Positions 56,689 to 64,000 of a stretch of DNA of 64,000 bases are shown here, piece after piece (position 1 is the stretch's first letter; each line of letters opens with the position of its first letter). The notes under the pieces are model-generated. The model was not told the origin of the DNA and did not search any database. It saw only the letters and a list, made by a program, of their open reading frames with translations. Both the position numbers and the translations under genes were made by a program. This DNA comes from MFD04580-c1 sp963702995 (GTDB taxonomy: Bacteria > Planctomycetota > Phycisphaerae > Tepidisphaerales > Tepidisphaeraceae). The stretch covers positions 2,666,001 to 2,730,000 of the forward strand of contig OY969783.1 of NCBI GenBank assembly GCA_963702995.1, written 5' to 3'.

Positions 56689-56904
56689 TTAACACTACAG
56701 CGCTGATTCGACGATCAAGCCTTCGCGAATCAGAAAATCCGAAGTCCGAAATCTCAAGGAACTCCAAACAAAGGCAAGGCGGAATCGACACTCGCGCTTG
56801 AGTCCGGTTTCTTCTTTTCCGATTCCCCGTTCCTTCGGATTTCGTGGTTCGGATTTCGACGTTCTTCCTGTGCTCCACCTGACCAAATAGCGCTGTAGTG
56901 TTAA
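56689..56904. repeat. MITE-like repeat, copy D (perfect TTAA-ended inverted repeats)
   Basis: The best-preserved copy, 216 bp. TTAACACTACAGCGCT (56689-56704) and AGCGCTGTAGTGTTAA (56889-56904) are exact 16-bp inverted repeats ending in TTAA. The interior again has an inverted pair around AATCCGAAGTCCGAAAT and TTCGTGGTTCGGATTTCG. It lies between the 155-residue gene and the enolase stop codon. Confidence 0.9.
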
Positions 56905-58201
56905 TCAGGGTTTCTCCGGCGGCTTCAGGTTCGGCCATTGGGCAACGGGCAGCCGCGTCTCGGCCTCGATTGCAAGCAGCCGGTTGTATTTCGCCAGCCG
57001 CTCGGACTGGGTGATCGACCCAACTTTGATCTGATCGCCGCCCCATCCCACTGCCAGATCAGCGAGCCAATCGTCCTCCGTCTCTCCGCTTCGCGCGCTG
57101 ACTGTCACGCCCCACATTGATTTGCGCCAGGCGAAGGGCATCGGCCGCCTCGGTCAGGGTGCCGACCTGGTTGACCTTCAGCAGCAGTGTGTCGGCCGCG
57201 CCGGCGTCCACCGCGCGCTGGATGCGCGAGACTTTCGTACACAGCAGGTCGTCCCCCACCACCAGCGCCTTGCCGGCCAGCGCCGCGCGGAGGGTGGGCC
57301 AGTGCTCCCAGTCCCCTTCCGCCAGGCCGTCTTCCAGACTGACGATCGGGAAGCGCGCGACCCAGCCGGCGAGTCGTTCGATCATCGCCGCGCTGTCCAG
57401 CGACTTCCCGTCGATCGCGTAGCGCCCGTCCTTGAAGAAGTGGCTGGATGCGACGTCAACGGCCAGCATGACATCGCGGCCGGGCTCCAGGCCGGCCTTG
57501 GAGATCGATTCCACGGCGTCGGACAGCATCGCTTCGGCGTCAGGGAACGGCGGGGCGAGGCCCCCTTCGTCCGCCCGGAGCGCGCGGGCGTTGTATTTTC
57601 GCGCCGTCAGCCGTGCGGCCGCCTGGTAGACCGCGAAGGCCATCGCCAGCCCCGCGTCGATCGAAGTGGCCGACGCGGGCACAATCAGCACATCCTGGAT
57701 CGGCACCTGCCCGCCGGCATGCTTCCCGCCGCTGAACAGATTGATCGTGAGCCGCGGGAGCGTCTCAAGCCGAAGGCCGCAGAGGTTGGCGAAGTGCTGA
57801 TAGAGCGGGATCCGCTTCGCCGAAGAGGTGGCCCGGGCAAAGGCGAGCGATACGGCAAGGATCGCATTAGCGCCAAGCCGGGCTTTGTTGGGCGTGCCGT
57901 CCAGTTCGATCAGCAGACGGTCAACCTGCGACTGATTCGCGAATTCGCGACCCCGAACCGCGTCGGAGATCTCCCCGTTGACGTGCCCCACCGCCAGGCG
58001 ACATCCGCGGCCGCCGTAGCGCGTCGGGTCGCCGTCACGCAGTTCCAACGCCTCGGCCGACCCAGTCGAAGCGCCGGAGGGGACCGACGCCGACGCCGTG
58101 GCTCGCACATCCCCTACCTGGACATTGCAGGTGGCGAGAAGCGTGGGGCGGCCGCGGCTGTCGAGAATCTCCCGCGCCGAGATACGGTGGATCGTGATCA
58201 T
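56905..58201 (-). CDS. eno: Divergent enolase (phosphopyruvate hydratase family), frameshifted near 57122
   Basis: Family enzyme converting 2-phosphoglycerate to phosphoenolpyruvate, about 432 residues after bridging. SGAST loop (42-46), catalytic Glu212 in ADEGGLAP, metal ligands Asp249 (LAVDVASS), Glu290 (SLEDGL) and Asp317 (VVGDDLL), and Lys342 (LLKVNQVGT) are all present. The C-terminal piece is in another frame and supplies VTVSARSGETEDDWLADLAV; the canonical SHRSGETED has Ala in place of His (about 370). The break is around GCGCAAATCAATG (57117-57129). The repeat copy D abuts the stop codon. It follows a phosphotransferase gene by 16 bp and is probably co-transcribed with it. It may be a paralogue rather than the main enolase. 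Confidence 0.85.
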
Positions 58202-58217
58202 GTTGTTCCAGGATGTT

Positions 58218-59246
58218 TTACGACGGGAGGGCGGCCCGAGCCAGCGTTTCCATAGTCTGGGGCGGGGACGCCATCAGCCGCGTCGCGACCTCTCGCTGGG
58301 CCGCGCGCTGATCTGTATCGAGGTATTCCAGGGGTGATCGCCCGACGACACGCGCCAGGAGGCAGGCGAGCGTGTGACGAACGGATCGTTCTTCAACGTC
58401 GGCCGCCCAGTCGGCCGCGGCGATCGCGAGCCGGTAAGCCCGCCAGAATTCGAGCGCCGCCGCCTCGAATTGCCGCGCGAGGGAGGGCGAATGCCGCGCC
58501 TTACTGAGGAAGTGCGTCAGAGCGAAACCGACATCGAACGCCGGGTCGCCCCAGTGGATCACTTCATGGTCGAGCAGGACCAGTCGCCCGTCGCGGACGA
58601 GGACGTTCTTGGGGCTGTAATCCCCGTGGACGAGGGCGAATCGGGCGGCGCGGGTGTCGTCGATCAGCCTCGTGATGAAAGCGGCCGCCTCCGGCGCTCG
58701 GCCGGCGGAGTAGCTGTAATAGGGCTCGACGCGGAGGCTTTCGAAGAACGACCGGTCTTCAAACGCGGCCGCCACCTCACCCCGCTTTTCCCACGACGCG
58801 CAATGCACCCGCCCGAGCAACTCCCCGAACTGTCGCGCATGGCCCATCTCAACGCGGCCGACGAGGAGCATCGCCTTCCAGTTCTCATGCGGCGACGGGA
58901 CGGCCGCCATCGCGAGCAGGTCTTGGGCCGGGTCATGGAACAGCAGCGGCGTGATCGTCCCCGGCGGCGCCAGGCGCGCCAGCCACCGGAGCCCCTCCGC
59001 CTCCCGATCGATCCGCCGCGGGTCGCTGAACCAATCCACGGCCACGCGCAGCTTCGGCAACGCCTGCTTCAGGACCCAGCCGGTGTCGTTCGATCGATCC
59101 GGGAATTCGACCAGGACGGTCCGGTTGGAAACGCCGCCGGGCAGCCCGCGCGAGAGGATGCGCTCCCCTCGTTCAACGCGGCCGGTTTCCCGCAAGTAGG
59201 CCGCGAGTTCGTCAGGCTTTTCAATGTCCAATCCCGCGCCGGCCAT
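58218..59246 (-). CDS. Phosphotransferase of the aminoglycoside/methylthioribose kinase-like fold
   Basis: ATP-dependent small-molecule kinase, 342 residues, substrate unknown. The catalytic loop HGDYSPKN (about 211-218; Asp is the base, Asn the metal ligand) is followed by the Asp of LLDHEVIHWGDPAFDVGFAL (about 227-246), giving a complete active site. The N-terminal lobe has GGVSNRTVLVEF and the conserved Lys of WVLKQALPKL. The DxxHE variation and FDVGFALTHFL region suggest relation to methylthioribose or homoserine kinase-like proteins, but I cannot choose. A start at 59282 is possible. The close spacing (16 bp) to the divergent enolase suggests linked function. Confidence 0.85.
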   Translation of the reverse strand: MAGAGLDIEKPDELAAYLRETGRVERGERILSRGLPGGVSNRTVLVEFPDRSNDTGWVLKQALPKLRVAVDWFSDPRRIDREAEGLRWLARLAPPGTITPLLFHDPAQDLLAMAAVPSPHENWKAMLLVGRVEMGHARQFGELLGRVHCASWEKRGEVAAAFEDRSFFESLRVEPYYSYSAGRAPEAAAFITRLIDDTRAARFALVHGDYSPKNVLVRDGRLVLLDHEVIHWGDPAFDVGFALTHFLSKARHSPSLARQFEAAALEFWRAYRLAIAAADWAADVEERSVRHTLACLLARVVGRSPLEYLDTDQRAAQREVATRLMASPPQTMETLARAALPS

Positions 59247-59430
59247 GGCGGGAAGTCTACCCGTCGCGCCGCGGTGACGCATCTCTCCCGCGCAAAGGCG
59301 TCCCGTCAAAAACGTGGGGCGTGGTTCACCACGCCGCTCCACGCGGGCGGCGTGGTGAAACACGCCCCGCAGAGGGCCGCTCGACGGCCAAATGATGCAC
59401 GTGCCCGGACGTGGACGCGGCGGGCCCGCC

Positions 59431-61182
59431 CTACACCGCGTGCTGCTCGATCGCCTTGGTCGGGTTGGCGGCGTACTCGGTCGCGGCGCGGATGAAGCCC
59501 ATGAACAGCGGCTGCGGGCGGAGCGGACGGCTGGTGAGCTCGGGGTGGGCCTGGGTGCCGACGAAGAACGGGTGCTGGTCGGTCGCCAGTTCCAGCACCT
59601 GCATGATGGGCTGGGTTGGGTGCTTGCCGCTGAAGATCATCCCGTGCTGCTCGAGGACGCGGATGTAGTTGGGGTCCACTTCGTACCGGTGGCGGAAGCG
59701 GAGGCGGGTGCTGCGGGCGTTGTCGAAGAGCTTGGCGGCCAGCGTGTTCGGCTTCAACTCCACGTCCTTGCCGCCGAGGCGCATGTTGCCGCCGAGGCCT
59801 TCGATCCGCTTCTGATCGGGGAGCACGTCGATCACCGGAGCCTTACAGCGCGGCTCGAACTCGGTGCTGTTGGCGTCGGCGATGCCGCAGACGTTGCGGG
59901 CGTACTCGATCACCGCCATCTGGAACCCCAGGCACAGGCCCAGGTATGGCACGCGGTTCTCGCGGGCGTAGCGGATGCACTCGATCTTCCCTTCGGTGCC
60001 GCGGACGCCGAAGCCGCCGGGGACGATGATGCCGTGGCAGTCGGCCAGCCGCTTGTGGACGTTGTTCGCGTCGATGTTGGTCGTGTCCATCCATTTGAAC
60101 TGGACATCCACGCCGAGATGAACGCTGCAATGCTCCCCGGCCTTGATGATGCTCGCGTACGCGTCCCGCAGGGCGGTGTATTTGCCCGTCACCGCGAGCG
60201 TGACCGAGCGGTTCGCCTTGCCGATGCGATCGACGAACCAGCGCCAGCGCATCCGGGCCTGGTCTTCCTTGTGCTGATCGACGCGCTCGTGCAGGTCGAG
60301 CAGCGTGAGCACCTCGCGGTCCATGTTCTGGTCGTGCAGGGCGTCGGGGATGAGGTAGATGCTCTCGACGTCGTGCATCGAGACGACGCGCCGCATCGGC
60401 ACGTTGGTGTACATCGAGATCTTTTCCCGGACCTTCGGCTTCACCTCGGCGCTGGCGCGACAGGCGATAATGTGCGGCATGATGCCCACTTCCATCAGCC
60501 GCTTGATGCCGAGTTGCGCCGCCTTGGACTTCTGTTCCCCCAGCGCGTTGGGCTCCAGGATGTACGTCAGGGCGACAAAGACGACCGAATGCTCCCCTTC
60601 TTCAAAGGCGAGCTGCCGGCACGCCTCAAGGTAGTGCGAGTTTTCGTAGTCGCCGACCGTGCCGCCGACTTCGACAAAGACGACGTCCGCGCCGCTTTTC
60701 GCGGCGAGCTCACGCAGGCGGAGCTTGATCTCGCCGGTCACGTGAGGGATAGCCTGAACGTCGCGGCCGAGGTAACTCCCCTCCCGCTCCTTCCTCAGCA
60801 CCGACGACATGATCTGGCCGTTGGTGGTGAAGTTGGCGGCCCCCAGGTCCTGGTCGAGCAGCCGCTCGTAGGTCCCCAGGTCCATGTCGGTCTCCATCCC
60901 GTCATCCAGGACGAAGACCTCGCCGTGGCGATACGGGTTGAGCGTCCCCGAATCGATGTTGTAGTACCCCTCCATCTTGATCGGGGCGACCTTCAACCCC
61001 TTATCCTGGAGGAGCTTGGCAAGCGAAGAGGAGAAAATCCCCTTTCCCAGCCCGCTCATGACGGTCCCCACGACGATCACGTACTTGTGGTGCCCCTTGC
61101 GATACCCGGCGGGCATCGGGGTATAGAACTCGGTGTCCTCGGTGGACTGGCCGATCTTGGCGAGGAGTTCTTCGTTGCTCAT
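59431..61182 (-). CDS. pyrG: CTP synthase (glutamine-hydrolysing)
   Basis: Converts UTP to CTP with ammonia from glutamine, 583 residues. The synthase half has VIVVGTVMSGLGKGIFSSSL (about 35-54, P-loop), GTLNPYRHGEVFVLDDGMET and MPHIIACRAS; the glutaminase half has the nucleophile in YLGLCLGFQMAVIEY and the His-Glu of GTQAHPELTSRP. A 33-residue N-terminal extension (SNEELLAKIGQSTEDTEFY) precedes the usual start, and the segment PIKMEGYYNIDSG departs from the canonical KLDPYxNxD. The start at 61182 has GGAA upstream; 61188 is also possible. CTP is the co-substrate of KdsB, encoded just upstream on the same strand. Confidence 0.96.
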   Translation of the reverse strand: MSNEELLAKIGQSTEDTEFYTPMPAGYRKGHHKYVIVVGTVMSGLGKGIFSSSLAKLLQDKGLKVAPIKMEGYYNIDSGTLNPYRHGEVFVLDDGMETDMDLGTYERLLDQDLGAANFTTNGQIMSSVLRKEREGSYLGRDVQAIPHVTGEIKLRLRELAAKSGADVVFVEVGGTVGDYENSHYLEACRQLAFEEGEHSVVFVALTYILEPNALGEQKSKAAQLGIKRLMEVGIMPHIIACRASAEVKPKVREKISMYTNVPMRRVVSMHDVESIYLIPDALHDQNMDREVLTLLDLHERVDQHKEDQARMRWRWFVDRIGKANRSVTLAVTGKYTALRDAYASIIKAGEHCSVHLGVDVQFKWMDTTNIDANNVHKRLADCHGIIVPGGFGVRGTEGKIECIRYARENRVPYLGLCLGFQMAVIEYARNVCGIADANSTEFEPRCKAPVIDVLPDQKRIEGLGGNMRLGGKDVELKPNTLAAKLFDNARSTRLRFRHRYEVDPNYIRVLEQHGMIFSGKHPTQPIMQVLELATDQHPFFVGTQAHPELTSRPLRPQPLFMGFIRAATEYAANPTKAIEQHAV

Positions 61183-61360
61183 AGTCATTTCCGTTCCCGG
61201 TGGGCCCTGAGAACCGCCCGCCAGACTGCCGCGCCATCGGTTGCCGCGTCGCTCCGCGCCGACGTTTCGCTTCAGCCAAAAACAATATGACGCCCCGCGA
61301 GCGCAAAAGCTCACAAAGCCGTCCTTCGCGCCCGTTCTAATTCCCTGGCCACAAGAGAGA

Positions 61361-61381
61361 GGGCGGGCCTAAAGCCCGCCC
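61361..61381. terminator. Hairpin overlapping the kdsB stop codon
   Basis: GGGCGGGC/GCCCGCCC, an 8-bp perfect stem with loop CTAAA, includes the kdsB stop codon on the minus strand and lies 179 bp before pyrG. It could terminate or attenuate transcription from kdsB into pyrG. The downstream T-run is weak. Confidence 0.6.
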
Positions 61382-62118
61382 CGGCGGTATCGCTCGACAA
61401 ACGCGGCGTATTGCCGCGGCGTGTCGATCCCGTGTGTGGCACGATTCGTTGTCAATACGTGTATCGACCGGCCATGCTCAAGTGCACGGAGCTGTTCAAG
61501 CTTTTCGGTCTTTTCGAGCGGTGTCTGCTGCCACGATGCGAAGCTCAGCAGGAACGCACGCCGATACGCGTAGATCCCGAGATGTAAATTGTAGGCCGAT
61601 GCCGGAGCCTCGGCTCGATCACGGTTGAACGGAATCAACGACCGCGAAAAATAGATCGCCTTCCCATCCAACCCAACAACCACTTTGACCAGGTTCGGGT
61701 CGGCCGGGTCCGCCCCGGCCGGGAACGGCGCGGCGGCGGTGGCCATATCATCGCCGGTCGCCTCGAGCCGGGCGATTAACGCATCGACGATGCCCGGCTC
61801 GATCTCCGGCTCATCGCCCTGCACATTGACAATGATCTCGCCGGCTTCCGGCCCGAGCGTTCGCGCCACTTCCGCGATCCGATCCGTCCCGCTCTGGTGG
61901 TCGGGGGACGTCATCACGCATGTCGTCTCATACGGGCGGAGCGCGTCAACAATTCGCCGGTCGTCGGTGGCGACGATGATCCGTGTGACGTTCTGGCACA
62001 AGCGGACGCGGTCCACCACGTGCTGAACGAGCGGCCGCCCCGTATCAGCGGCGAGAATTTTGGCTGGGAACCGGGTCGATCCGAAGCGGGCAGGAATGAC
62101 AACGGTCGCTGCAGCCAA
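61369..62118 (-). CDS. kdsB: 3-deoxy-manno-octulosonate cytidylyltransferase
   Basis: Activates Kdo with CTP to CMP-Kdo for lipopolysaccharide synthesis, 249 residues, cytoplasmic. Characteristic stretches: VVIPARFGSTRFPAKIL (about 6-22), VVDRVRLC, IIVATDDRRI (about 47-56), TSPDHQSGTDRIAEVA (about 70-85), IIVNVQGDEPEIEP (about 94-107) and YNLHLGIYAYRRAFLL (about 173-188), with TPLEKTEKLEQLRALEHG near the C-terminus. A kdsB gene is evidence for a Kdo-containing outer membrane glycolipid, consistent with a planctomycete. It sits upstream of pyrG on the same strand. Confidence 0.96.
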   Translation of the reverse strand: MAAATVVIPARFGSTRFPAKILAADTGRPLVQHVVDRVRLCQNVTRIIVATDDRRIVDALRPYETTCVMTSPDHQSGTDRIAEVARTLGPEAGEIIVNVQGDEPEIEPGIVDALIARLEATGDDMATAAAPFPAGADPADPNLVKVVVGLDGKAIYFSRSLIPFNRDRAEAPASAYNLHLGIYAYRRAFLLSFASWQQTPLEKTEKLEQLRALEHGRSIHVLTTNRATHGIDTPRQYAAFVERYRRGGL

Positions 62119-62182
62119 AGCCGAACCTCACACCGAACGGTCAACTTCGAACTGCCCGAGGAACTTACAGCCCGACGGTTCA

Positions 62183-62215
62183 TGTGTCAAAGAAAGTTAG
62201 ATCTGTAATAATATT
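62183..62215 (+). promoter_or_regulatory. Possible sigma-70-like promoter ahead of the LolA-like gene
   Basis: An AT-rich island: TGTCAA, about 17 bases, then TAATAAT within CTGTAATAATATTGG. It lies about 130 bp before the start at 62342 and contrasts with the GC-rich surroundings. A short hairpin CACCCC/GGGGTG follows at 62232-62247. Assignment is by appearance only. Confidence 0.35.
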
Positions 62216-62341
62216 GGATCGCGCGTGGATCCACCCCTTCCGGGGTGAACCCCGGCGCGCGATCGCGGCCTACACGGTATGCCTCTGGTTCAGTTGAACT
62301 TGCGCGCGCGGCGGCGTTCGCGACAGAGACGGGAGATTTTC

Positions 62342-63144
62342 ATGCGGCCACGTTTGATGTTGCTTCTGGTTGTCCTGTCGGTCACGCTCACTCGCGGCGT
62401 GGCGGCCGCCCCCGTCGCGGCCCCGCTTGCACCGGCGACGCCGCCGTCGTCTCTTTCTGGCGAATCTTCAGTTGACGACGTGCTGGACGCCCTCGACGCA
62501 CGCGGCCGCTCACTCGACGCCTTCTCGGCCAAAGTCACCCTGACGGAAACCGACGAAGCGACCCAGCTTTCCTCCACCCGCACCGGCTCAATCACATTTC
62601 AGCGCAAGGCGGGCGACGACGCCCGCATGCGGATCACCCTCGACCAGCGCGTGGAACCGAAGAAGATCTTCGCCGAGAAGATCGAATACCTGCTCGACAA
62701 CGGCTGGCTGGTGGACCGCGACTACCAGAAGCGGATCGAGGTGCGTCGCCAGGTCGTCAAGCCGGGCGCAAGATAAATCTGCTGAAGCTGGGCGAAGGCC
62801 CCTTCCCTCTCCCGATCGGGCAGAAGAAGGAAGATGTCAAAAAGCTGTTCGACGTCCAGAAGCTGAAGCCGGCGAAGGACGACCCTGCGGGGAGCGTCCA
62901 CGTCCTCCTGAAGCCAATCAAAGGGACGCAGTTTGCGCGGCGGTTCAGCATGATCGACGTCTGGGTCGAGCCAAAAACGGCGATGCCCGTCCGGATCGAC
63001 ACACTCGACGGCAACCGCGTGACGACGCGCAGCACGACGCTCGGGGATCTGGCGGTGAACCCGCCGCTGAAGGAGGCCAGCTTCAAGCTCGACCCGATCC
63101 CCGAGGATAAGTGGAACGTCCACGACGAGCCGTTTAAGGAGTGA
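62342..63144 (+). CDS. LolA-like periplasmic carrier protein, frameshifted near 62766
   Basis: Probable outer-membrane-lipoprotein carrier fold, about 267 residues after bridging. A signal peptide (1-22) and Ala/Pro linker precede a half-barrel region: LDAFSAKVTLTETDEATQLS (about 58-77), TGSITFQRKAG, FAEKIEYLLDNGWLVDRDYQ (LxxxDGxxLWxYxP-like layout), then in the second frame INLLKLGEGPFPLPIG, a long strand pair and MPVRIDTLDGNRVTT. The break is at CCGGGCGCAAG (62763-62773); adding one G gives VKPGRKINLLKLGEG. The stop is at 63142-63144. GGGAGA lies before the ATG. Whether it carries lipoproteins is inferred from fold only. Confidence 0.8.
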
Positions 63145-63457
63145 CGTCGCGGGCCATTTGAATCGTATCGCGGCCCCCTTCGCCATCGGTCAACGTACCG
63201 CGTCGCGCGATACGTGGCCCACCGAGCGAATTAGGTTGTCGAGACGGGCCGGGCCCGTGCGCGTTGATAATCAAAAAACCCAGCAGTGCGATGACGCACG
63301 AGGCCTTCCACAGCAGCAGCCATAGCGCTCCCGCCAAATGAGCTGTGCGTGAAGAGTTGCCTCCGAGGACGCTTTCCCGGTCCCTCGCTCCCGGTGTACC
63401 GGAGGGAGAGGGGACCAGGAAAGCGCCTCATGCTGCACAGTCCTTAAGGCCCGACCG
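63145..63457. other. Convergent gap with a long inverted repeat
   Basis: About 310 bp between the LolA-like gene and the aminotransferase stop. It contains the inverted repeat at 63365-63429 and no gene I can support. Confidence 0.55.
63365..63429. repeat. Imperfect long inverted repeat
   Basis: GAGGACGCTTTCCCGGTCCC (63365-63384 and on through CTCGCTCC) faces GGAGGGAGAGGGGACCAGGA followed by AAGCGCCTC. The arms match at roughly 24 of 28 positions, separated by CGGTGTACCG. It may serve as a terminator for the aminotransferase gene or be another dispersed palindrome. Confidence 0.7.
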
Positions 63458-64000
63458 TCACCGGGGCTCGGCGATGTCTCCCGGCCCGGCTGCGACCGCA
63501 ATCTGCCCGGCGGGCGCGGCGGCCGCCTCGGTCAGCTCGGCCGCCGGAACGGCCCCGGCCGTCGGCCGCTTCGCCTTGGCGACACGGGGGACCAAAGCAC
63601 GCTCAAGGTTGCTCATCGCCTGGCGCAGCCGCTGGTCGTTCTCGACCAGCGCGATCCGGACGAACCCCTCGCCGTGCTCGCCGAAGGCGCGGCCGGGCGA
63701 CAGGGCGACTTCCGCCTCGTCCATCATCCGGAGGCAGAACTCGATCGTGTCTTCCCCCTCTTTGTAATGGTGCGGGTTGATCCTGGCCCAGACGAACATG
63801 CTGGCCCGCGGCCGCTCGTAGGTCCAGCCGAGCCGGTCGAGCCCGCGGCAGACGATGTCGCGACGTTCGGCGTACAGCTTAGACTGCGCTTCGGGCGTGT
63901 TCCCGCATTCGCGCATGGCGATCACGCTGGCGATCTGCACGGCCTGGAACATGCCGTAGTCGTAGTAGCCCTTGATCGTCGCCAGCGCCTTAACCATCTC
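63458..64000 (-). CDS. Class I/II pyridoxal-phosphate aminotransferase (N-terminal part off the right edge)
   Basis: The C-terminal about 180 residues of a fold-type I aminotransferase, probably of the AlaC/LL-diaminopimelate aminotransferase group. It includes the segment just after the PLP lysine (ALATIKGYYDYGMFQAVQIA), then YAERRDIVCRGLDRLGW, ASMFVWARINPHHY and SPGRAFGEHGEGFVRIALVE with the substrate-carboxylate-binding arginine. After VENDQRLRQAMSNLERAL the protein continues with about 45 residues of Ala/Pro-rich tail, not usual for the family. The PLP-binding lysine and N-terminus are outside the window, so the substrate cannot be judged. Confidence 0.88.
   Translation of the reverse strand, partial: EMVKALATIKGYYDYGMFQAVQIASVIAMRECGNTPEAQSKLYAERRDIVCRGLDRLGWTYERPRASMFVWARINPHHYKEGEDTIEFCLRMMDEAEVALSPGRAFGEHGEGFVRIALVENDQRLRQAMSNLERALVPRVAKAKRPTAGAVPAAELTEAAAAPAGQIAVAAGPGDIAEPR

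Noticed and set aside
59392..61290. A 632-codon open frame opposite pyrG
   Set aside because: Antisense to a clear CTP synthase; residues are Val/Asp/His/Arg-biased as expected of a shadow frame.

Overview
The window looks like a planctomycete chromosome: very high GC, three DUF1592/DUF1552 gene pairs, a PSCyt1/DUF1549/DUF1553-type cytochrome protein, two surface proteins with the LEPR-like N-terminal sorting motif, and a kdsB gene for an LPS-type envelope. No rRNA, prophage, CRISPR array or complete insertion sequence was seen. The class cannot be fixed from sequence alone; Phycisphaerae-like is a guess.

Layout. 1-5.3 kb: partial Gfo/Idh/MocA oxidoreductase, redoxin, HtrA-type protease with an isoaspartyl peptidase, a small twin-CX6C protein, tRNA-Pro(GGG) and a four-helix-bundle protein. 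5.3-9.9 kb: first DUF1592+DUF1552 pair, flanked by MITE-like repeats. 10-16 kb: ArsR/SRPBCC operon, ankyrin protein, secreted unknown, DUF72 protein, esterase. 16.2-22.7 kb: a three-gene SWIM/SNF2 module. 22.8-31.1 kb: beta-helix LEPR protein, orphan HicB, second DUF1592+DUF1552 pair and a duplicated-domain secreted protein. 31.3-40.2 kb: one 2996-residue protein with 31 fibronectin type III domains arranged as alternating A/B modules. 40.5-44.7 kb: third pair, in reversed order. 45-50 kb: rpsA and a DEAD-box RNA helicase, diverging from a 1.2 kb gap. 50-56.7 kb: PSCyt protein, lipoprotein, REP-associated transposase, coaX, unknown 155-residue protein. 56.9-62.1 kb: minus-strand kdsB, pyrG, a phosphotransferase and a divergent enolase. 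62.3-64 kb: a LolA-like protein and a partial aminotransferase.

How genes work together. kdsB consumes CTP made by pyrG, and a pyrG-eno neighbourhood is known from other bacteria. The DUF1552 proteins carry twin-arginine-like signals and their DUF1592 partners carry CxxCH motifs, so each pair probably forms an exported heme-linked unit of unknown function. The SWIM/SNF2 genes probably form a DNA- or RNA-translocase module.

Two window-wide features matter to a reader. First, at least 15 otherwise well-conserved genes or gene segments are broken by single-base frameshifts, several at GGG(G)CG runs, which suggests sequence error rather than decay. Genes are therefore given as one entry across the shift. 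Second, several dispersed palindromic repeat families occupy the intergenic gaps, one with TTAA-ended terminal inverted repeats.
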